From contig CAMYID010000019.1 of NCBI GenBank assembly GCA_947258435.1, forward strand, positions 40,780-104,779: 64,000 nt of DNA. The letters are read 5' to 3'. Every line of letters starts with the position of its first letter. Position 1 is the first letter of the stretch. Of the stretch, positions 7,857 through 17,323 are shown piece by piece. This stretch comes from an uncultured Alphaproteobacteria bacterium. GTDB lineage: Bacteria; Pseudomonadota; Alphaproteobacteria; UBA11222. Position numbers and translations under genes: made by a program. The notes under the pieces were generated by a model. That model saw nothing but the letters and a program-made list of their open reading frames with translations. It was not told the DNA's origin and made no database searches.

Positions 7857-9344
7857 ATGTTACGCTTGATCTGGACCTTTCTACTCATCGCTGCGATTGC
7901 CGCCGGGGCGGCCTGGCTCGCCGATCATCCCGGCGCTGTCGCGATCGACTGGCTGGGCTATCGGCTGGAGACCAGCCTAGCGGTCGCGGTGCTCGGCCTT
8001 TTGTTTGTCTGTGTTGTGCTGACCGGTGCGCTGAGCCTGTTGCGCCGGCTGCGGGGCGGTATCGATTTGCTGATCCGCCGGCGCGCCGTACGACGCCAGA
8101 AACAGGGTCTGCGCGCCCTGACCGAAGGGATGGCCGCACTTGCCGCGGGCGATACGAGACGCGCGGACCTGCTTGCCCGGCGCGCGGGCAATATGCTGCA
8201 TGACAGCCCGGCCCTGCCGCAACTGCTCGAAGCGCAGGCAGCCGAGGCGGCGGGCGATCACGACAAGGCGCAGGATCGTTACAAGGCGGTGAGCGAGGAT
8301 GAGGCGGCAGCCCTGCTCGGGCTGCGCGGGCTGATTGCGCAGGCGATGCGGGCAGACAATATCGCCTATGCGCGGGATCTGATTGCCGATGCGGAACGGC
8401 TGCGCCCGAAATCTCCCTGGGTCGGCAAAACGAAGTTCGAGCTCGATTGCGCGGCCCATGACTGGCACAGCGCGCAGGATCATGTAACAGCGCTGCACAA
8501 GACCGGCGCATACAGCAAATCCGAACTGCAACGGGCGCAGGCGGTGCTGTCGCTGGCGCGCGCGCGCGATGCCCTGCGCAGGGGATGGCAGGCAGATGCG
8601 CTCGACCATGCCGGCAATGCGGCCAAACTGGCCCCTGATCTGGCCCCAGCAGCCGGGCTTGCGGCCCGGCTGCTGGGCGAGGCCGGTAAGCGGCGGCGGG
8701 CGGAAGTCATGCTTGAAAACGGTTGGGCGCAGGGCCCGCACCCCTTGCTTGCGACAGCCTTTTACGCGCTTGCGCCGGGCGAAGCCGCACCCGACAGGCT
8801 CAGGCGGTTCGCAAGGCTCGCGGCCAGAAACCCCGATCATCGCGATACCCGCCTGATGGGTGCTGAACTGGCGCTTGCGGCGGAAGACGTCGCCACAGCC
8901 GAAAGCTATCTGGCACCGCTCACCAAAGCTACACCGGAATCGGTGCGCGCCTGCCTTCTCGCCGCCATGATCGCGGGCGAAAAGGGGGAAAGTGAAACCG
9001 CCCGCCACTGGCTGGCCGAGGCGGCCACCGCGCCGCGCGAACCGGGCTGGCACTGCCGCGATTGCGGCCGTCCGGCCACCGAATGGGCACCCGTCTGCGC
9101 CCATTGCGGCGCGTTTGACGGCTATGAATGGGGGCGGCAGGAAACCCCGCCCGCAGGCCCCCTGCTTGCCCTCCAGCACAAGACCGAAACCGAACTTGAC
9201 GCCGCCGCCGCTGCGCAGCAACACCCGCCTGGCAACGAGCGCGACAGCGGGCCTGTCACGCCGCTTACCGCAGATATCCGCGCCGACGATCCCGGCCCGC
9301 TATCCGATGACGCGCCGCCCGATGGAAACCGCATTCTGCCGTAG
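7857..9344 (+). CDS. hemY: HemY-type membrane-anchored TPR protein
   Basis: A 495-residue protein. Two N-terminal transmembrane helices (about residues 3-22 and 40-63) carry the HemY_N signatures AAWLADHPGAVAIDWLGYRLET and LLFVCVVL. TPR-like helices run over about 90-390 (for example ALLGLRGLIAQAMR and LLEAQAAEAAGD). Near 398-425 a zinc-ribbon-like knuckle, CRDCGRP then CAHCGAFD, precedes a low-complexity tail. This HemY is the alphaproteobacterial and enteric haem-cluster protein, distinct from the Gram-positive oxidase of the same name. Its exact role in haem synthesis is unclear. It starts 25 nt after the Mic60-like gene. Confidence 0.9.
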   Translation: MLRLIWTFLLIAAIAAGAAWLADHPGAVAIDWLGYRLETSLAVAVLGLLFVCVVLTGALSLLRRLRGGIDLLIRRRAVRRQKQGLRALTEGMAALAAGDTRRADLLARRAGNMLHDSPALPQLLEAQAAEAAGDHDKAQDRYKAVSEDEAAALLGLRGLIAQAMRADNIAYARDLIADAERLRPKSPWVGKTKFELDCAAHDWHSAQDHVTALHKTGAYSKSELQRAQAVLSLARARDALRRGWQADALDHAGNAAKLAPDLAPAAGLAARLLGEAGKRRRAEVMLENGWAQGPHPLLATAFYALAPGEAAPDRLRRFARLAARNPDHRDTRLMGAELALAAEDVATAESYLAPLTKATPESVRACLLAAMIAGEKGESETARHWLAEAATAPREPGWHCRDCGRPATEWAPVCAHCGAFDGYEWGRQETPPAGPLLALQHKTETELDAAAAAQQHPPGNERDSGPVTPLTADIRADDPGPLSDDAPPDGNRILP

Positions 9345-9528
9345 CGGGCGTCAAAACGCGGGCTTGCCCGAACGGCCATGCTTTGCTAGGAAGCACCGGT
9401 TACAAACGCGCGCCGCAAGAGGCCGCAAAGGAATGACCCCGAACCCCGGGGTGAGGGCAGAACCAGCATTCAGCAGGCTGGAACAACAAACGCAAACCAG
9501 GCGCACACCGCGCCCGGAAACCTGGTAA

Positions 9529-9604
9529 GCCGCTTTAGCTCAGTTGGTAGAGCACATCATTCGTAATGATGGGGTCGCGTGTTCGAGTCACGCAAGCGGC
9601 ACCA
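9529..9604 (+). tRNA. tRNA-Thr (anticodon CGU)
   Basis: A complete 76-nt cloverleaf. The acceptor stem is GCCGCTT/AAGCGGC, the D arm GCTC/GAGC, the anticodon stem CATCA/TGATG with loop TTCGTAA (anticodon CGT, decoding ACG), and the T arm GCGTG/CACGC with TTCGAGT. The discriminator A and an encoded CCA end it at 9604. Two minus-strand accessory genes follow directly, and tRNA 3' ends are common integration sites. I found no second copy of its 3' end nearby. Confidence 0.97.
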
Positions 9605-9633
9605 GCCAAGTTCCTGAGAAGAAGAAGTTTTTC

Positions 9634-9882
9634 TTATTTTTTCAGCGCCCAGATACCCCTTTCGGTAGCTTCTGGAGCTCTCAGTTTGCCCTCTTGCCTA
9701 AGCTTCATCGCTGCCCAGCGCATGTCGTACTGCCATGTGAAAAACAGGTCGTCAGACGACCGTAAATCCTTCTCGTGATTGTCCCAGATATGTTTGGCGA
9801 TTTTGACTATCTTCGCTTCACCCCCAAGATCATCCAGTGCCTTCAATACCCAAGCCATCAAATCGTTGCGGGTCGCTGTCAT
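9634..9882 (-). CDS. Small winged-helix-like protein (resembles Mrr N-terminal domain)
   Basis: An 82-residue protein. ATG 9882 is preferred because AAGGAG lies about 11 nt upstream; a TTG at 9891 is possible but only 2 nt from that site. The pattern LMAWVLKALDDLGGEAKI then DMRWAAMKLRQEGKL then RGIWALKK resembles the winged helix seen at the N-terminus of Mrr-type proteins (R/WA...L...G...RGxW). No nuclease domain is attached. It starts 5 nt after the stop of the DUF2188 gene, so the two are translated from one transcript. A DNA-binding role is inference. Confidence 0.65.
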   Translation of the reverse strand: MTATRNDLMAWVLKALDDLGGEAKIVKIAKHIWDNHEKDLRSSDDLFFTWQYDMRWAAMKLRQEGKLRAPEATERGIWALKK

Positions 9883-9887
9883 TCTTA

Positions 9888-10136
9888 TCAATGCTCCTTG
9901 TCGCGAGGCGGATTGGGGTCGTTACCCGGCGCGATGGTGTCCTTGCTGCGAATCTGTCCATCAATGCCCTTGGTGGTTAGTTCGCCGCCGCCTTGATTCT
10001 TGAGCATATCACGTGCGGCTTCTTCCGCTTCACGTTGCGTTCCGTGGACGCTAGACGCGCGGTCTGCGTCACTCCGTTTGTTTGCCCAGCTTCCGTCAGT
10101 GCGACGATACACCATGCGATCTCCATCTTTGCTCAT
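9888..10136 (-). CDS. DUF2188 domain protein
   Basis: An 82-residue protein reading MVYRRTDGSWANKRSDADRASSV at its start, then TQREAEEAARDMLKNQGG and IDGQIRSKDTIAPGNDPNPP. This pattern (WAVK...RASS...T..EA...A......GGEL...G.DG.I...D..G.DP.PP) is the DUF2188 family. The frame continues upstream to 10163, but ATG 10136 matches the family start. DUF2188 proteins are short, of unknown function, and common in accessory regions. It is upstream of and coupled to the small winged-helix-like gene, beside tRNA-Thr. Confidence 0.8.
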   Translation of the reverse strand: MSKDGDRMVYRRTDGSWANKRSDADRASSVHGTQREAEEAARDMLKNQGGGELTTKGIDGQIRSKDTIAPGNDPNPPRDKEH

Positions 10137-10327
10137 TGACTTGTCTCCACAGGATAAGAACAAACCATGAACATGGCACGATTCGCTGTGGATGTGGAGT
10201 CATGGTTGCTCGATGAACAGTGAAGGTTTTCAGGCGGATATCCTCAGCGCCTTTCCAGCCGTCGCCTGACCGCCTTCCGCAGCCAATACCAGAAGGCCTG
10301 ATCCGCACTGCCGAAGCGGTCTGTCGC

Positions 10328-11071
10328 TCAGCCGATCTGGCCAAGCGCGGGGAAGGTTTCGAGCAGGAAATAACTCAATGACTGCAACTGCCCGCTGAAG
10401 ATCGCGATCCCGGTCAGCACAAGCAGGCCACCGGTCACAATCTCCACCTTGTGCATATGCTGCCGGAAGCGGCGCATAAAGGCCATGAAACCGCGGAATC
10501 CGAAGGCGGCGATCAGAAACGGGATACCAAGGCCAAACGAATAGGCCGCCAGCAGCGACATGCCATAACCAAGCGTTTCCTCGCTTGCCGCAACCGCAAG
10601 CACCGCCCCCAGTATCGGGCCGATACAGGGGGTCCAGCCAAAGGCAAAGGCCAGCCCCACAATATAAGCGCCCACAAGGCCGCGCCCGCCGACATGCGGC
10701 GTGAAACGCACCTCCCGATCAAGCAGGCGGATGCGGAACAACCCGGTGTAATGCAGACCGAAGATCACGATCACAATGCCCGCAATCTGCGCCAGCAGGT
10801 CGATATGCGCCAAAAGCAGCCGGTTGACCGCAGATGCCGACGCCCCCAGCAGCACGAACACGGTGGTGAAGCCGGCGACAAACGCCATCGCCCCCCACAT
10901 CACCCGGCGCAACAGCTCGGGGTTTGTGACATCCCCTTCGGTCAGCCTGTCAAGCGAGGTGCCCGCGACAAAACAGAGATAGGCCGGCACAAGCGGCAAA
11001 ACACAAGGCGACAAAAAGCTCACCAGCCCGCCAAGGGCCGCCGCAGGATATGAGATATCGATGCCTGTCAT
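10328..11071 (-). CDS. ccdA: CcdA-type cytochrome c biogenesis / thiol transport membrane protein
   Basis: A 247-residue inner-membrane protein with six hydrophobic helices. The two essential DsbD-family cysteines are visible: FLSPCVLPLVPAY near the N-terminus and FGWTPCIGPILGA in the middle. CcdA passes reducing power from cytoplasmic thioredoxin to periplasmic thiols, for example for cytochrome c maturation. Length and both Cys-Pro contexts are standard. It is followed upstream by the TIGR02186/TSUP pair on the same strand after 113 nt, which may reflect a shared periplasmic sulfur theme. Confidence 0.92.
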   Translation of the reverse strand: MTGIDISYPAAALGGLVSFLSPCVLPLVPAYLCFVAGTSLDRLTEGDVTNPELLRRVMWGAMAFVAGFTTVFVLLGASASAVNRLLLAHIDLLAQIAGIVIVIFGLHYTGLFRIRLLDREVRFTPHVGGRGLVGAYIVGLAFAFGWTPCIGPILGAVLAVAASEETLGYGMSLLAAYSFGLGIPFLIAAFGFRGFMAFMRRFRQHMHKVEIVTGGLLVLTGIAIFSGQLQSLSYFLLETFPALGQIG

Positions 11072-11184
11072 ACTGCCCTATCTACCTGAATGCGAGGCTG
11101 CTGCAAGCCCGCGCGCAACAATTTTCCGCGAGCGGCCGGAACTGTCCATAGCCTGAACAGTTCCAGGCAACGACAAAACCCGCC

Positions 11185-12000
11185 CTAATCCTCGCGGAAC
11201 ACCGCATTGGCAAGCCAGCCCGCGCCCAATGCGATCAGCACCGCCGCAATCCCGTAGAAAAACGGCCAGTCATAGGCAAAGCCGTAGATCCGCCGTTCAA
11301 GCCCCGCCTTATAGACAAAAAGCGGCGAAAACTGTGCGGCAACCACCTGCCCGCCGCGCAGCAGGTAAACTTCCACCTTGTAATTGCCGACCGGCACGGT
11401 CGCAGGCAGGCTGACGGTCCAGCGGAACAGGCGATCGCCCAGAAAGCTGATCGCACCTTCTTCCTCCAGATAAAGCGCAGTTCGCTGCCGGTTGCGGATC
11501 AGCGCCGCCTGAAACGGCCCGGCCTGCAAGTCACGAGCCTCACGCCCGGGCGCATCCTGTTCGCCGTCATCGGCGCGCGCACGCGCCAGATCGAGATAGT
11601 CGAGCCCCAGCTGATGCCGCGACAACAGGCTCTCACGCGCGATCTCGCGCAAGGGGGATGTGGTCGCCACCGCATAAAAACCGGGCACATTGCGGAAGGT
11701 CACCGACTTCTGATTGGCCCAGATGCCCGCGACACGCCCCTTCCGCCAGACCGTCACCGGCTCAACCGGGCCGCGCACCACAATCACCACATCATATTTC
11801 TCAAAGGGCGACATGCGCGGATCGTCTATTTCCCCAACCGCGCCGAACACCAGAATATTGTCGCCGGTAAAGCTTGAGGTGATCGAGACGAGATGTTCGG
11901 ACAGGCTGGTCACAAGCCCCTGCGCGCGCGCCGGCAGGCAGGCAAGGCAGAACAACAGCGCGGCGGCCAGCAACCCCGGGCCAGAACGATGCCGCCGCAT
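11185..12000 (-). CDS. TIGR02186 family periplasmic/membrane protein
   Basis: A 271-residue protein. A signal peptide ends at about residue 26 (LPARA|QG). The body contains LVTSLSEHLVSITSSFTGDNILVFGAV and the conserved YDVVIVVRGP and VWRKGRVAGIW segments of TIGR02186. A C-terminal transmembrane helix (IAAVLIALGAGWLANAVF) is present. Function is uncharacterised. It overlaps the preceding TSUP transporter by one base (TGATG), a tight coupling known for this family pair, which suggests a periplasmic partner of the exporter. Confidence 0.85.
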   Translation of the reverse strand: MRRHRSGPGLLAAALLFCLACLPARAQGLVTSLSEHLVSITSSFTGDNILVFGAVGEIDDPRMSPFEKYDVVIVVRGPVEPVTVWRKGRVAGIWANQKSVTFRNVPGFYAVATTSPLREIARESLLSRHQLGLDYLDLARARADDGEQDAPGREARDLQAGPFQAALIRNRQRTALYLEEEGAISFLGDRLFRWTVSLPATVPVGNYKVEVYLLRGGQVVAAQFSPLFVYKAGLERRIYGFAYDWPFFYGIAAVLIALGAGWLANAVFRED

Positions 12001-12914
12001 CAGTCCCCCACCCCCGAAATCACAAACAGATCGTCAGGCGTCGCCACAAGACCATAAGCCAGACGCGCGCAGACAAGCAGGACGAGCAGGGCCAGCAACC
12101 CGCGCAACTGCTCCCCCCGCAGACGTCCGCTGAGCCGCGCGCCAAACTGCGCCCCGATCACAGCGCTTGCCAGCAGAATGAGCGCCAGCACCACATCGAC
12201 CGTCTGGTTCGTCACCGCATGCAGAACAGTGGTAAGCGCGGTCACGAAAGTGATCTGAAACAGCGAGGTGCCGATCACTACATTTGTCGGCATGCCCAGC
12301 AGATAAATCATCGCCGGCACCATGATGAAGCCGCCCCCCACCCCCATGATCGCGGCCAGAAAACCGACGACCAGGCCGATCGCCAGCACCGGAATGGCAC
12401 TGATATAGAGTCGCGATTTGCGGAACCGCATCCTGAACGGCAGCCCATGCATCCATAAATGCCGATGCAGCTTTCGGCGCCCCCCCTCCATTTGCGCCGA
12501 TTGCCGCATCGCATTGACGCTTTCCACCAGCATCAACGCACCGACAGTGCCAAGAAACAGGACATAGGCAAGCGAGATCGCCAGGTCGATCTGTCCCAGA
12601 CCGCGCAGAAAACTGAAAACGAATACGCCGACGGTTGAGCCGACCGCACCGCCCGCTAGCAGGACAAGTCCCATTTTGAAATCGACCGCCCGCTTCCAAT
12701 GCGCCAGCACGCCCGAGAAGGAGGCGGCAACGATCTGATTGGCTTCGGTACCTACCGCAACCGCCGGCGGCACCCCGGCAAAGATCAACAGCGGTGTCAT
12801 CAGGAAACCGCCCCCAACACCAAACAGCCCGGACAAAAAACCGACCGCCGCTCCCATCCCCAGCAGCAGAAAAATATTCACCGAAAGTTCGGCAACCGGC
12901 AGGTAAATTTGCAT
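12000..12914 (-). CDS. TSUP family transporter (TauE/SafE-like)
   Basis: A 304-residue membrane protein. It has about eight hydrophobic helices and the two glycine-rich TSUP repeats: FLSGLFGVGGGFLMTPLLI near the N-terminus and FLAAIMGVGGGFIMVPAM in the second half. TSUP carriers export sulfite, sulfoacetate or related anions. A basic cytoplasmic loop (RRKLHRHLWMHG) separates the halves. It is translationally coupled to the TIGR02186 gene. The substrate cannot be read from sequence. Confidence 0.9.
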   Translation of the reverse strand: MQIYLPVAELSVNIFLLLGMGAAVGFLSGLFGVGGGFLMTPLLIFAGVPPAVAVGTEANQIVAASFSGVLAHWKRAVDFKMGLVLLAGGAVGSTVGVFVFSFLRGLGQIDLAISLAYVLFLGTVGALMLVESVNAMRQSAQMEGGRRKLHRHLWMHGLPFRMRFRKSRLYISAIPVLAIGLVVGFLAAIMGVGGGFIMVPAMIYLLGMPTNVVIGTSLFQITFVTALTTVLHAVTNQTVDVVLALILLASAVIGAQFGARLSGRLRGEQLRGLLALLVLLVCARLAYGLVATPDDLFVISGVGD

Positions 12915-13050
12915 ATTGTGGCAGATCCGACCGCAACCGCACGCAGTGCGCCTAAGGGTAAGTCAATATCGCAGGGGCTTTATGGATTGCAAGTGCCGCA
13001 CTAATCTGTGCAACCCGAACCCTTGCCCGCATGCATGAATGGAGATGGCA

Positions 13051-14853
13051 ATGACACGCTATACAGCACCGCTAACCGAATTCCGCTTCCTGTTCCGGGA
13101 GGTGCTGGGGCTTGAACGTTTCGGCAATCTCAAAAGCTTCGCCGATACGACGCCGGAACTGTTCGACGCGGTGTTGGGGGAGGCGGCGAAATTATGCGAG
13201 GAAGTGCTCCACCCGCTGAATGAAGTCGGCGACCGGCAAGGCTGCAGCCTGAATGACGATGGCAGCGTCACAACGCCTGACGGTTTCAGGGATGCCTATC
13301 GCGCCTATGTCGAGGGTGGCTGGCCCGCCCTTGCCTGCGATCCCGAATATGGCGGGCAAGGCATGCCGGTTACCCTGTCGCTCGCGCTCAATGAAATCGT
13401 CTCGTCTGCCAATATGGCATTCGGCATGTATCCCGGCCTGACCCACGGCGCCTATGAAGCACTGCATCAGCACGGCACCGACGCGCAGAAGCAGGCCTAT
13501 CTGCCCAAGCTGACTTCGGGGGAATGGACGGGCACCATGAACCTGACCGAGCCCCATTGCGGCACCGATCTTGGTCTGATGCGCGCACGCGCCACCGAAC
13601 AGCCCGATGGCAGCTATAAAATCAGTGGACAGAAGATCTTTATTTCCGCGGGCGAACATGATCTGGCGGAAAACATCATTCATCTGGTTCTGGCTCGGAT
13701 CGACGGTGCCCCCGAAGGGATCAAGGGCATTTCGCTGTTCATCGTGCCTAAATTCCTGATCGGCGAGGATGGCAGCCCGGGTGCGCGCAACGGGGTAAGC
13801 TGCGGCGCACTTGAGGAAAAGATGGGTATTCACGGCAATGCGACCTGCGTGCTGAACTATGACGAGGCGACCGGCTATTTGATCGGAGAGCCGCATAAAG
13901 GCATGCGCGCCATGTTCACCATGATGAATGAAGCCCGGCTGGGCGTCGGGCTGCAGGGGCTTGCCCAGTCTCAGGCTGCCTATGAAAATGCCGCTGACTA
14001 TGCGCGCGAACGGCAGCAGGGCCGCGCGCTTTCAGCCCCCGCCGCCCCCGATGCGCCGGCCGATCCCATTATCGTGCATCCCGATGTGCGGCGTATGCTG
14101 ATGGATCAGCGCGCATTTAACGAAGCCGCACGGGCCTTCTATCTGTGGGTCGGGTTGCAGGCCGATATCCTGCGCGGGCATGCGGATGCTGACGCACGGC
14201 AGAAGGCGGATGATTTTCTGGCGCTGCTGACACCGGTCGTCAAAGCCTATCTCACCGACCGCGGTTTCCGCCATTGCGTCGAAGCGCAGCAGGTCTATGG
14301 CGGGCACGGTTATATCGCCGAACACGGTATGGAACAGTTCGTTCGCGATGCGCGGATTGCGATGATCTATGAGGGCGCAAACGGTATTCAGGCGCTTGAT
14401 CTTGTCGGACGAAAACTGCCAGCCGATGGCGGGCGCGCCATATTCGCATTTTTCGCAGAGCTTGACGCGCTGATCGCGGACCATGCCGGCAATGATGCAA
14501 TGCAGGAATTCTGCACCGCGCTCAAACAATCGCGCGACCGGCTTGAGCAGGCGACCATGTGGTTTCTGGAAAATGGCGCAAAAGACCCCGACCACCTGGC
14601 GGCAGGTTCGACCGACTATCTGCACCTGTTCGGGCTGACCGCACTGGCCTGGATGTGGACACAGATGGCCGCCGCCGCGCAGCAGGCCCTCGCCCAGGCC
14701 GATGCCGCTACCGCGGGAGCACCATTTTACGAGGCAAAGCTCATCACCGCGCGCTACTTCATGCAGCGTGTCCTGCCAGACAGCGCCGCCCATCTTGCCA
14801 AACTCACAAGCGGCGCGGATTCGATGATGGCATTGCCTGCCGAAGCATTCTAA
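13051..14853 (+). CDS. Acyl-CoA dehydrogenase, DmdC/FadE-like long form
   Basis: A 600-residue FAD-dependent acyl-CoA dehydrogenase of the group with N- and C-terminal extensions, which includes 3-methylmercaptopropionyl-CoA dehydrogenase. It opens YTAPLTEFRFLFREVLGLE. The FAD/acyl-binding segments MNLTEPHCGTDLG and FISAGEHDL follow, then VYGGHGYI and MIYEGANGIQALDL with the catalytic Glu at about residue 441. ATG 13051 is chosen because GGAG lies 6 nt upstream; ATG 13039 is closer to nothing useful. It is first in the operon with a second dehydrogenase, thiolase, cupin and FadB. The acyl substrate is unknown. Confidence 0.9.
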   Translation: MTRYTAPLTEFRFLFREVLGLERFGNLKSFADTTPELFDAVLGEAAKLCEEVLHPLNEVGDRQGCSLNDDGSVTTPDGFRDAYRAYVEGGWPALACDPEYGGQGMPVTLSLALNEIVSSANMAFGMYPGLTHGAYEALHQHGTDAQKQAYLPKLTSGEWTGTMNLTEPHCGTDLGLMRARATEQPDGSYKISGQKIFISAGEHDLAENIIHLVLARIDGAPEGIKGISLFIVPKFLIGEDGSPGARNGVSCGALEEKMGIHGNATCVLNYDEATGYLIGEPHKGMRAMFTMMNEARLGVGLQGLAQSQAAYENAADYARERQQGRALSAPAAPDAPADPIIVHPDVRRMLMDQRAFNEAARAFYLWVGLQADILRGHADADARQKADDFLALLTPVVKAYLTDRGFRHCVEAQQVYGGHGYIAEHGMEQFVRDARIAMIYEGANGIQALDLVGRKLPADGGRAIFAFFAELDALIADHAGNDAMQEFCTALKQSRDRLEQATMWFLENGAKDPDHLAAGSTDYLHLFGLTALAWMWTQMAAAAQQALAQADAATAGAPFYEAKLITARYFMQRVLPDSAAHLAKLTSGADSMMALPAEAF

Positions 14854-14924
14854 AAGAAATGTCAATAATGCGCCCAAGGCGCTGATGTCAGATAAGCCGG
14901 ACAAGGCGGAAAAAGGGAAAACAG

Positions 14925-16076
14925 ATGCAAGCCGTAAAACGCCCCTGGATGGATGAAGAGCTTGAAATATTTCAGGATTCAGTCGGTAAATTCTTCGAAA
15001 AGGAAGCCGTGCCCCATACCGAACGCTGGATCGAACAGGGGCAGATCGACCGTGATTTCTGGAACAAGGCCGGCGAGGCCGGTCTGCTCTGTATCACCAT
15101 ACCCACCGAATATGGCGGAGTCGGCGGCGATTTCCGGCATGAGGCAATCCTTGTCGAACAGCAGAATTTCAACCGGGTCGCGGGCTGGGGCAATGGCGTC
15201 CACAGCGGCATCTGCGCCCCGTATATTCTGGCCTACGGCACAGAAGAGCAGAAAAAGAACTGGCTGCCCAAACTCGCCACTGGCGAAATGGTCGCCGCCA
15301 TCGCCATGACAGAGCCTGGCACCGGATCGGATCTGCAATCGGTGCGCACCACTGCAAAGCGCGATGGCGACAGCTATGTCATCAATGGCCAGAAGACCTT
15401 CATCACAAACGGTCAGCAGGCCGATCTGATTATCGTGATCTGCAAGACAGGCGATGTGTCGGGCGGCGCGAAAAGCGTCTCGCTTGTCGTCGTGGAAGCC
15501 GACAAGGTGGATGGCTTCCGCCGGGGCCGTAATCTCGACAAGATCGGCCAGCATGCGCAGGACACCTCGGAACTGTTTTTCGACGATGTGCGGGTGCCGG
15601 CGGAGAATTTGCTCGGCGGGGAAGAGGGGCGCGGTTTCTTTCAACTGATGCAGCAATTGCCGCGCGAACGGCTGATCATCGCGGTGGGCGCGGTTGCGGC
15701 GATGGAATCCGCACTCGCCGTCACCGCCGATTATGTCAAGGAACGCAAGGCATTCGGCAACCGGCTGCTCGATTTCCAGAACACCCAGTTCGTGCTCGCC
15801 GAATGCAAGGCGGAAGCGGTGGTCGCGCGCACTTTCGTCGATGCCTATGTCGAAAAGCTGATGCGCGGGGAACTGACCGCCGATGAAGGCGCGGTGGCAA
15901 AGCTCTGGACGACGGAAACCCAGTGCCGCATCGTCGATAAATGCCTGCAATTTTTCGGCGGTTATGGTTACATGACCGAGTATCCGATCGCCCGCATGTA
16001 TGCGGATGCGCGGGTGCAGCGGATTTATGGCGGCACCAGCGAAATCATGAAGCTGATTATCTCGCGCACGCTTTAG
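14925..16076 (+). CDS. Acyl-CoA dehydrogenase (long-chain/isovaleryl-type active site)
   Basis: A 383-residue flavoenzyme. AIAMTEPGTGSDLQ and FITNGQQADL are the FAD/substrate-binding signatures, and KAFGNRLLDFQNTQF and FFGGYGYMTEYPI are near the C-terminus. The usual C-terminal catalytic Glu position reads IYGGTSEIM, Gly instead of Glu. The base is instead probably Glu in LPRERLIIA near residue 248, as in long-chain and isovaleryl-CoA dehydrogenases. It introduces the alpha-beta double bond in acyl-CoA and passes electrons to ETF. It sits 71 nt after the first dehydrogenase and 35 nt before the thiolase. Confidence 0.92.
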   Translation: MQAVKRPWMDEELEIFQDSVGKFFEKEAVPHTERWIEQGQIDRDFWNKAGEAGLLCITIPTEYGGVGGDFRHEAILVEQQNFNRVAGWGNGVHSGICAPYILAYGTEEQKKNWLPKLATGEMVAAIAMTEPGTGSDLQSVRTTAKRDGDSYVINGQKTFITNGQQADLIIVICKTGDVSGGAKSVSLVVVEADKVDGFRRGRNLDKIGQHAQDTSELFFDDVRVPAENLLGGEEGRGFFQLMQQLPRERLIIAVGAVAAMESALAVTADYVKERKAFGNRLLDFQNTQFVLAECKAEAVVARTFVDAYVEKLMRGELTADEGAVAKLWTTETQCRIVDKCLQFFGGYGYMTEYPIARMYADARVQRIYGGTSEIMKLIISRTL

Positions 16077-16111
16077 ACGGCGCGTCAGAGACAGCGTAAG
16101 GGAGCAAACCA

Positions 16112-17320
16112 ATGACTGATTGCTATATTTACGACGCGGTACGGACGCCACGCGGCAAGGGCAAGGCGAGCGGCAGCCTGCATGAGGTGACAGCCCTCGA
16201 ACTCGCCACGCAGGTACTTGAAAATCTGCGCGACCGCAATGAGCTGGACACCTCGGTCATCGACGATGTGGTGCTGGGCTGCGTCGACCCGGTCAAGGAG
16301 CAGGGCTCCGACATTGCCCGGCTTGCCGTATTGAACGCCGATTATGCGGAAAGCGTTGCCGGTGTGCAGGTCAACCGCTTCTGCGCCTCCGGGCTTGAGG
16401 CGGTGAATATGGCCGCGGGTCAGGTCATGTCGGGTCAGGCGGATATGACGATTGGCGGCGGCGTGGAATCGATGGGCCGCGTGGGCATGGGCGCAAGCGG
16501 CGGTTCCTGGTCGACCGATCCGTCCATCGCGCTCAAATCCTATTTCGCACCGCAGGGGATCGGCGCCGATCTGATCGCCACCCGCGACGGGTTCAGCCGC
16601 ACCGATGTGGATGCCTATGCGCTTGAAAGCCAAAAGCGCGCGAAGCAATCCTGGGATAACGGTTATTTCAAGAATTCGGTCATCCCCGTGAAGGATATTA
16701 ACGGCCTGACAATCCTCGATCATGACGAGCATATGCGCCCCGACGCCACCATGCAGTCGATGGCCGCGCTCGATCCCTCCTTCGCCATGATGGGGGAGAT
16801 GGCGGGCTTTGACGCGGTCGCAATGCAACGCTATCCCGATGTCGAGGAAATGAACCATGTCCACCATGCGGGCAATAGCAGCGGCATCGTCGATGGCGCG
16901 GCGGGCGTTCTGCTTGGCACAGGCGAAGCGGGGGACGCCATGGGGCTTAAGCCGCGTGCGCGCATCAAGGCCTTTGGCTCCATCGGGACCGAGCCTTGCA
17001 TCATGCTGACCGGTCCGGCCGTGGTCACCGAGAAGGTACTCAAACGCGCGGGTATGAGCGTCGCCGACATCGACCTGTTCGAGCTGAACGAAGCCTTCGC
17101 CTCCGTCGTGCTGCGAATGATGGACCAGCTCAACATCGATCATTCCAGGATGAATGTGAATGGCGGGGCCATCGCCATGGGCCATCCGCTGGGCGCGACG
17201 GGTGCCATGATCCTTGGCACCGTGCTCGACGAACTTGAGCGGCGCGATCTCAATACCGCGCTGATCACCCTGTGCGTCGGCGCGGGCATGGGAACGGCAA
17301 CGATCATCGAACGGGTCTGA
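16112..17320 (+). CDS. fadA: Acetyl-CoA C-acyltransferase (thiolase)
   Basis: A 402-residue thiolase. The nucleophilic Cys91 is in [12 protein letters not shown]. The catalytic His lies in [13 protein letters not shown] and the second Cys in CVGAGMGTA. An ELNEAFA motif precedes them. It carries out the last beta-oxidation step, cleaving 3-ketoacyl-CoA with CoA. Family length is normal. Position between two acyl-CoA dehydrogenases and a FadB protein makes a degradative role likely. Confidence 0.94.
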   Translation: MTDCYIYDAVRTPRGKGKASGSLHEVTALELATQVLENLRDRNELDTSVIDDVVLGCVDPVKEQGSDIARLAVLNADYAESVAGVQVNRFCASGLEAVNMAAGQVMSGQADMTIGGGVESMGRVGMGASGGSWSTDPSIALKSYFAPQGIGADLIATRDGFSRTDVDAYALESQKRAKQSWDNGYFKNSVIPVKDINGLTILDHDEHMRPDATMQSMAALDPSFAMMGEMAGFDAVAMQRYPDVEEMNHVHHAGNSSGIVDGAAGVLLGTGEAGDAMGLKPRARIKAFGSIGTEPCIMLTGPAVVTEKVLKRAGMSVADIDLFELNEAFASVVLRMMDQLNIDHSRMNVNGGAIAMGHPLGATGAMILGTVLDELERRDLNTALITLCVGAGMGTATIIERV

Positions 17321-17323
17321 GCT

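Noticed and set aside
9529..10327. Integrative element at tRNA-Thr
   Set aside because: No integrase and no second copy of the tRNA 3' end were found, so I report only the gene cassette and not an element.
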